A DNA stretch of 34,526 nucleotides from RGDT01 sp964630925 (lineage in GTDB: Bacteria > Planctomycetota > Planctomycetia > Gemmatales > Gemmataceae). This document shows, piece by piece, positions 31,360 through 34,526 of the stretch. Both the position numbers and the translations under genes were made by a program. The notes beneath the pieces were generated by a model. The model ran no database searches. It was given only the letters and a program-made list of their open reading frames with translations, and was not told the DNA's origin. Each line of letters starts with the position of its first letter. Within the stretch, counting starts at the first letter, position 1. Where the stretch lies: assembly GCA_964630925.1 (NCBI GenBank), contig CAZVZK010000107.1, forward strand, positions 1-34,526, in the 5' to 3' direction.

Positions 31360-33107
31360 TCCAGCCCCCCCGACGCGAGGGCCCACATCTTGACGGTGCG
31401 GTCCCAGCCGGCGGTGGCGAGGGCGCGGCCGCCGTCGAGGTAGGCGAGGGCGGTGACGGCGAACTGGTGGGCCTTGAGCACCGTCTGCTGGCGGCCGGAG
31501 TCGGCGTCCCACAGGATGACGGCGCCGCCGTGGCCGCTGGCCAGGGTGCGTCCGTCCGGGGAGAAGGCGAGGCAGCGGACCTCGCCGAACCTGGCGCCCT
31601 TGCCGCCGAGGACGCGGACGGTCTCGCCGGAGGCCGGGTCCCAGAGGCGGATGGTGCCGTCGCGGCTGCCTGTGGCGAGGATCTTGCCGCCGGGGCGGTA
31701 GGCGACGGCCTGCACGTCGCGGGCGTGGCCGCGGAGGGTGCGGAGGGCGCGTCCGGCGGTGAGGTCGCAGAGGAGGACGCGGCCGTCGCGGCAGCCGACG
31801 GCGGCGGAGGCGCCGTCGGGGCTGACGGCGACGGGGCCGAGGCGTTCGCCTTCGGCGATGTGGAGGCGCTCGCGGGCGTCGCCGAGGTCCCAGACGCACA
31901 GGCCACGGGCGGGGGTGGTGAAGGCGACGGACTTGCCGTCCGGGAGCCAGGCGAGGGAGAGGGCGCGGCGTGCGGAGAGGCGTCCGAGGACGGTGCCGCG
32001 AGCGGGATCGAGGACGGCGAGGCCGGCGGGCAACACCTTGCGGAGGGGCTCGAATCCGGCGGCGAGGGACTTGCCATCGGGGCCGTAGGCGAGGGCGGAA
32101 ACTCTGCCGTCCCCCGAGGGGAGGGAGGCGGTGAAGCGGCGTGCGGGGACGTCCCAGAGGCGGATCTCACCGGGGGCGGGGATGGCGAGGGTGCGGCCGT
32201 CGGGGGAGGCGGCGAGGGCGGTGACGGGGGCGGCGGCCTCCTCAATGAGATGGAGGGGCTGGCCCGGGGCGGGGAGGGGTGGGGAGGGCTCGTAGACCTC
32301 GGTGTCGGGTGCGGCGGCGAGGGCGAAGGTGCCGACGAAGAGGTCGATGCCCTGGGCGGCGCCGGGGCGTCTGAGGGTGGCCTTGCCCTCCTCCATCTCG
32401 ATGCGGGACTCGCCGTCCTGGGCGGCCCAGCGGAAGCGTGCGCCGCCGGCGTGGAGGTCGCCCTGGTCGGTGCGGACGACCATCTTCTTGCCCTTCGGCT
32501 GGGGAGCGACCCTGGCCTTGACCTCGCCCTTGACGAGGAAGACGCGTTTGCGGCCGTCGCGGGGCTGCTCGTCGTCCTGGTCGAGGAGGCGGATGGTGGT
32601 GTCGGGGCCGAGGTGGATGTGCGAGGAGTCGGGGTAAGCCATCAGGGCGGAGCCGCCCTCGCCGGTGCGGACCTCGGTGCCGGGGCTGACGCGCATGCCG
32701 GGGAGGGCCTTGAGGAGGCTGTCGCCGATGAGGAGCTGGACGTCGCCGTGCAATTCGGAGAGGGTGGCGAGGGAGTCGCGGGCGTCGCGGGCGGGGGCGG
32801 GGGAGAGGAGCCACCACGCGGCGGCCGCGGCGGTGAGGAACAGGCAGGCGGCGGCGGCCCAGGCGGCGAGGCGGGGGCGCGGGCGGAGGGGCAGGGGCGC
32901 GGACTCGTCGTCGGCGAGCTTGCGGCCGGCGCCCTCGGCGACCAGCTCGGAGAGGAGGGCGTGGGTGTGGGCGGACTCCCAGAAGCGGCGGCAGGCCTCG
33001 GGGGAGCGTGCCAGGGCGGCGGACAGCTCGGCGGCCTCCTCTGGGGAGAGCCGGCCATCGAGGTGGCGGTCGATCAGCTCGAGGAGGCGGGCGTCATTCA
33101 CGGGCAT
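31356..33107 (-). CDS. Membrane FecR-domain protein with WD40 repeats (anti-sigma-like)
   Basis: A 583-residue protein. Residues 1-75 form a helical cytoplasmic region (RHLDGRLSPEEAAELSA) like the anti-sigma part of FecR-type regulators; a membrane helix covers about 80-101; a FecR-like beta domain follows (about 115-260, with GDVQLLIGD and KMVVRTDQGDLHAGGARF). Then come WD40 repeats (about 290-583) with recurring SPDGRTLA and GTIRLWDPASGE motifs, a beta-propeller outside the cytoplasm. It overlaps the preceding sigma gene by 14 bp. The ATG at 33107 is only three bases after AGGAGG; a GTG two codons later has better spacing, so the exact start is uncertain. It should bind the sigma and relay an outside signal. 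Confidence 0.9.
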   Translation of the reverse strand: MPVNDARLLELIDRHLDGRLSPEEAAELSAALARSPEACRRFWESAHTHALLSELVAEGAGRKLADDESAPLPLRPRPRLAAWAAAACLFLTAAAAAWWLLSPAPARDARDSLATLSELHGDVQLLIGDSLLKALPGMRVSPGTEVRTGEGGSALMAYPDSSHIHLGPDTTIRLLDQDDEQPRDGRKRVFLVKGEVKARVAPQPKGKKMVVRTDQGDLHAGGARFRWAAQDGESRIEMEEGKATLRRPGAAQGIDLFVGTFALAAAPDTEVYEPSPPLPAPGQPLHLIEEAAAPVTALAASPDGRTLAIPAPGEIRLWDVPARRFTASLPSGDGRVSALAYGPDGKSLAAGFEPLRKVLPAGLAVLDPARGTVLGRLSARRALSLAWLPDGKSVAFTTPARGLCVWDLGDARERLHIAEGERLGPVAVSPDGASAAVGCRDGRVLLCDLTAGRALRTLRGHARDVQAVAYRPGGKILATGSRDGTIRLWDPASGETVRVLGGKGARFGEVRCLAFSPDGRTLASGHGGAVILWDADSGRQQTVLKAHQFAVTALAYLDGGRALATAGWDRTVKMWALASGGLE

Positions 33108-33642
33108 GATCCTCCTGGGCGAGCCGGCGTCGTGTACACTCTTGCAGGAACTTGCGTGCCCTGGAGAGGGCGACGTTGACGGCGTTAACGGTCCAGCGGA
33201 TGCGTCCGGCGATGGCGGGTGGGGCGAGGTGGTCGTCGGAGTAACGGAGGTCGATGATCTCACGGGCCCTGGGGGCGAGCTGTTCGAGGCACCTGGCGAG
33301 GGCCTCGCGGCGTTCCTCCCACTCGTCCTCGACCTCGGGGGCGGCCTCGATGAGGGCCTCCAGGGCGTCCTGGCCGAGGAGGGAGGCGGAGCCGCGGATG
33401 GCGCGGCAGGCCTCGAGGACCTTGAGGCGGGCGACGCTGCGGGCCCAGGCGAGGAAGTTGGAGCCGGGTGTGAACTCCGTGGCCTTGCGAGTGAGGGTGA
33501 GGAAGGTCTCCTGGAAGACATCCTCGGCGCGGCCCCGGTCGGCCATCAGGCCGAGGATGAAGCCGCGCAAGACGCCGGCGTGGCGCAGGAAGAGGCGCTG
33601 CACCTCCTCGACGGCCCGTGCTGAGGTGTCACCGTCTACCAT
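33094..33642 (-). CDS. ECF sigma factor, Rhodopirellula/Verrucomicrobium type
   Basis: A 182-residue sigma-70 family factor. The sigma2 domain (about residues 15-82) contains DRGRAEDVFQETFLTLTRKA and NFLAWARSVARLKVLEACR, which matches the planctomycete/verrucomicrobial ECF family closely. The sigma4 domain (about 115-172) contains LAPRAREIIDLRYSDD and a recognition helix region TVNAVNVALSRARKFL. Sigma3 is absent, as expected of ECF factors. It is coupled to the FecR-WD40 gene by a 14-bp overlap. It should recruit RNA polymerase to a small regulon, quite likely including this operon. The start at 33642 has only a weak site upstream. Confidence 0.92.
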   Translation of the reverse strand: MVDGDTSARAVEEVQRLFLRHAGVLRGFILGLMADRGRAEDVFQETFLTLTRKATEFTPGSNFLAWARSVARLKVLEACRAIRGSASLLGQDALEALIEAAPEVEDEWEERREALARCLEQLAPRAREIIDLRYSDDHLAPPAIAGRIRWTVNAVNVALSRARKFLQECTRRRLAQEDHARE

Positions 33643-33766
33643 CGAAAGTCCATGACACGGGGCCGCGGGGACTTAGCAGGGCGGCGCCGTGTTGTCGGCG
33701 GACGGGGCACCGGCAGGGGGAGGGCTGCCCGCGCAGGCCCGGGGACGATGATCCGGGGCTGGCTGG

Positions 33767-34060
33767 TCAGCCGGGCGTCGGGGGCTGGACGGTGTCGCGG
33801 AGGAGGTCGGCCTGCCAGGCCTTGGCGGCGTCGCGTTCGGGGCCCTCGGGGGGGAGGGCGTTGCGTGTGGCCCAGCGTGCGAGGACGTAGCCGTTGCCGG
33901 GGCCGCGGGCCGGCTCCTTGGAGACGGGGTTGCGTGGGGGGTGCTGTTTGATGCAGGCGATGCCGAAGCGGATGAGGGCGTCGTCGTAGCGTGGGTTGTT
34001 TCCGAGGTACTCGACCATCTTCTCGGCGTCGGTGGACGTCAGCCAGGCTCTCTCGTCCAT
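33767..34060 (-). CDS. Small protein with N-terminal WLxxTDxxxM motif
   Basis: A 97-residue soluble protein. MDERAWLTSTDAEKMVEYL looks like the N-terminal WLxxTDxxxML(E/V)(F/Y)L element that begins many Gemmata-family proteins of unknown function. The rest (RFGIACIKQHPP, then a Pro-rich, basic C-terminus) is not recognised. The ATG at 34060 has GGAGG seven bases upstream. It lies 124 bp upstream of the ECF sigma start on the same strand, probably not co-transcribed at high level. Function unknown. Confidence 0.68.
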   Translation of the reverse strand: MDERAWLTSTDAEKMVEYLGNNPRYDDALIRFGIACIKQHPPRNPVSKEPARGPGNGYVLARWATRNALPPEGPERDAAKAWQADLLRDTVQPPTPG

Positions 34061-34395
34061 AGGTGGGCCTCCAGGGGGCGTGGGTGATTGTATGCCGGGG
34101 CGGGCGCGGCGGAGCGATCTCAAGTGCTGACCAGGCGGCCGGGTGGGAGGGATGGGGCCGATGGTGCCGAGGGGGGCTGTGTTGGTTGAGTGGGACGCGG
34201 CGGACGCCGACCCGGCGGTGTAACGCAGGCGTGCCGCGCGCCGTCCAGGTGCGCATGGGGGAATCTGGATGATTATGGGCGACAGCGTTCATTGACGCTC
34301 AAACTGCGATAGGAACTTGCCGTGCCGCAGGCGAGGATGCGCTGTGCTGGAGGCTTCCCGGCCTCTCCGGCGAGAGCGAAGAAGGTGGCGAAGAG
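34061..34395. other. Spacer without recognised gene
   Basis: These 335 bases carry no frame I can support on either strand. A TTGACG at 34292 has no matching -10, and a GGAAC at 34312 has no clear ECF-type -10 partner. I see no RNA gene or clear repeat. Confidence 0.5.
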
Positions 34396-34526
34396 ATGAG
34401 CGTGAAGATGAATGGCCTGGGCCGGAACGGCCAGGCCAACGGCGTGGCGGACAACGGCCAAGCCGACGGCACGGCGACGGACGACGTGGCCAGGGTGCAC
34501 ACGAATGGCACGCCGGACGGCCCCGC
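34396..34526 (+). CDS. Start of an Asn-Gly-rich open frame (partial, runs off the right edge)
   Basis: From the ATG at 34396 the frame is open to the window end (43 residues), beginning MSVKMNGLGRNGQANGVADN. Asn-Gly dipeptides recur (NG, DNGQADG, TNGTPDG). GAAGGTGG lies upstream of the ATG as a possible ribosome site. It could be the low-complexity N-terminal of a larger protein or a chance frame in GC-rich DNA; the missing 3' part would decide. Confidence 0.4.
   Translation, partial: MSVKMNGLGRNGQANGVADNGQADGTATDDVARVHTNGTPDGP

Noticed and set aside
31341..33179. A 612-residue plus-strand frame over the FecR-WD40 gene
   Set aside because: Low-complexity Gly/Ala/Glu composition with no motif; the minus-strand frame carries clear FecR and WD40 patterns.
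34292..34320. Possible promoter (TTGACG and a GGAAC box)
   Set aside because: No properly spaced -10 element of either the housekeeping or ECF type follows.

Overview
The window is a GC-rich stretch of a planctomycete chromosome, most likely from the Gemmata/Isosphaera side of the phylum. The lineage call rests on several marks: two DUF1501 proteins and a DUF1549/DUF1553 'planctomycete cytochrome' protein, an ECF sigma factor of the Rhodopirellula/Verrucomicrobium type overlapping a FecR-WD40 gene, a sulfatase, a ThuA-like protein, a giant exported protein with a LESREVMA-type N-terminus, and zinc-ribbon and WLxxTD proteins of a style seen in Gemmata relatives. Family assignments were made by eye; no database was searched.

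Layout. (1) 1-1519, plus strand: the 3' end of glmS followed by an alternative GlmU-like protein (UDP-GlcNAc supply). (2) 1503-7717, minus strand, in transcription order: radical SAM protein, secreted DUF4214-like protein, GT4 glycosyltransferase, small secreted protein, RmlD-like reductase, miaA; most are tightly spaced or overlapping. (3) 7782-8365, plus: an ATGA-coupled antitoxin/MazF-like pair. (4) 8377-12380, minus: a three-gene operon of a zinc-ribbon/Ig-like membrane protein, an integral-membrane FHA protein and a small protein. (5) 12381-15166: 2Fe-2S ferredoxin, metallophosphoesterase and a secreted helical protein, with a family of hairpin-forming intergenic repeats between them. (6) 15167-20312: sulfatase, a small protein, and a 1143-residue exported protein that joins an alpha/beta hydrolase-like domain to nine 45-residue repeats. 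(7) 20482-25182, plus: an HlyD/ATPase/ABC-2 permease exporter behind a 19-bp palindrome, followed by two tandem paralogous membrane proteins. (8) 25186-33642, minus: a probable six-gene ECF operon, sigma - FecR/WD40 - ThuA-like - DUF1501 - DUF1549/1553 - DUF1501. (9) 33643-34526: a small WLxxTD protein, an apparently empty spacer and the start of an Asn-Gly-rich reading frame.

The most coherent candidate system is the sigma-led cluster. A sigma factor is translationally coupled to a membrane FecR protein carrying a WD40 propeller. The genes after it encode secreted or Tat-exported proteins, including a di-haem-like PSCyt/DUF1553 protein between two DUF1501 proteins. The other two unusual items are the 45-residue repeat array, whose units show non-adjacent homogenisation, and the intergenic CGCT(G/C)ACG repeat family, which recurs in the spacers between 12.5 and 15.2 kb. 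No rRNA, tRNA, CRISPR array, transposase or replication origin was recognised.
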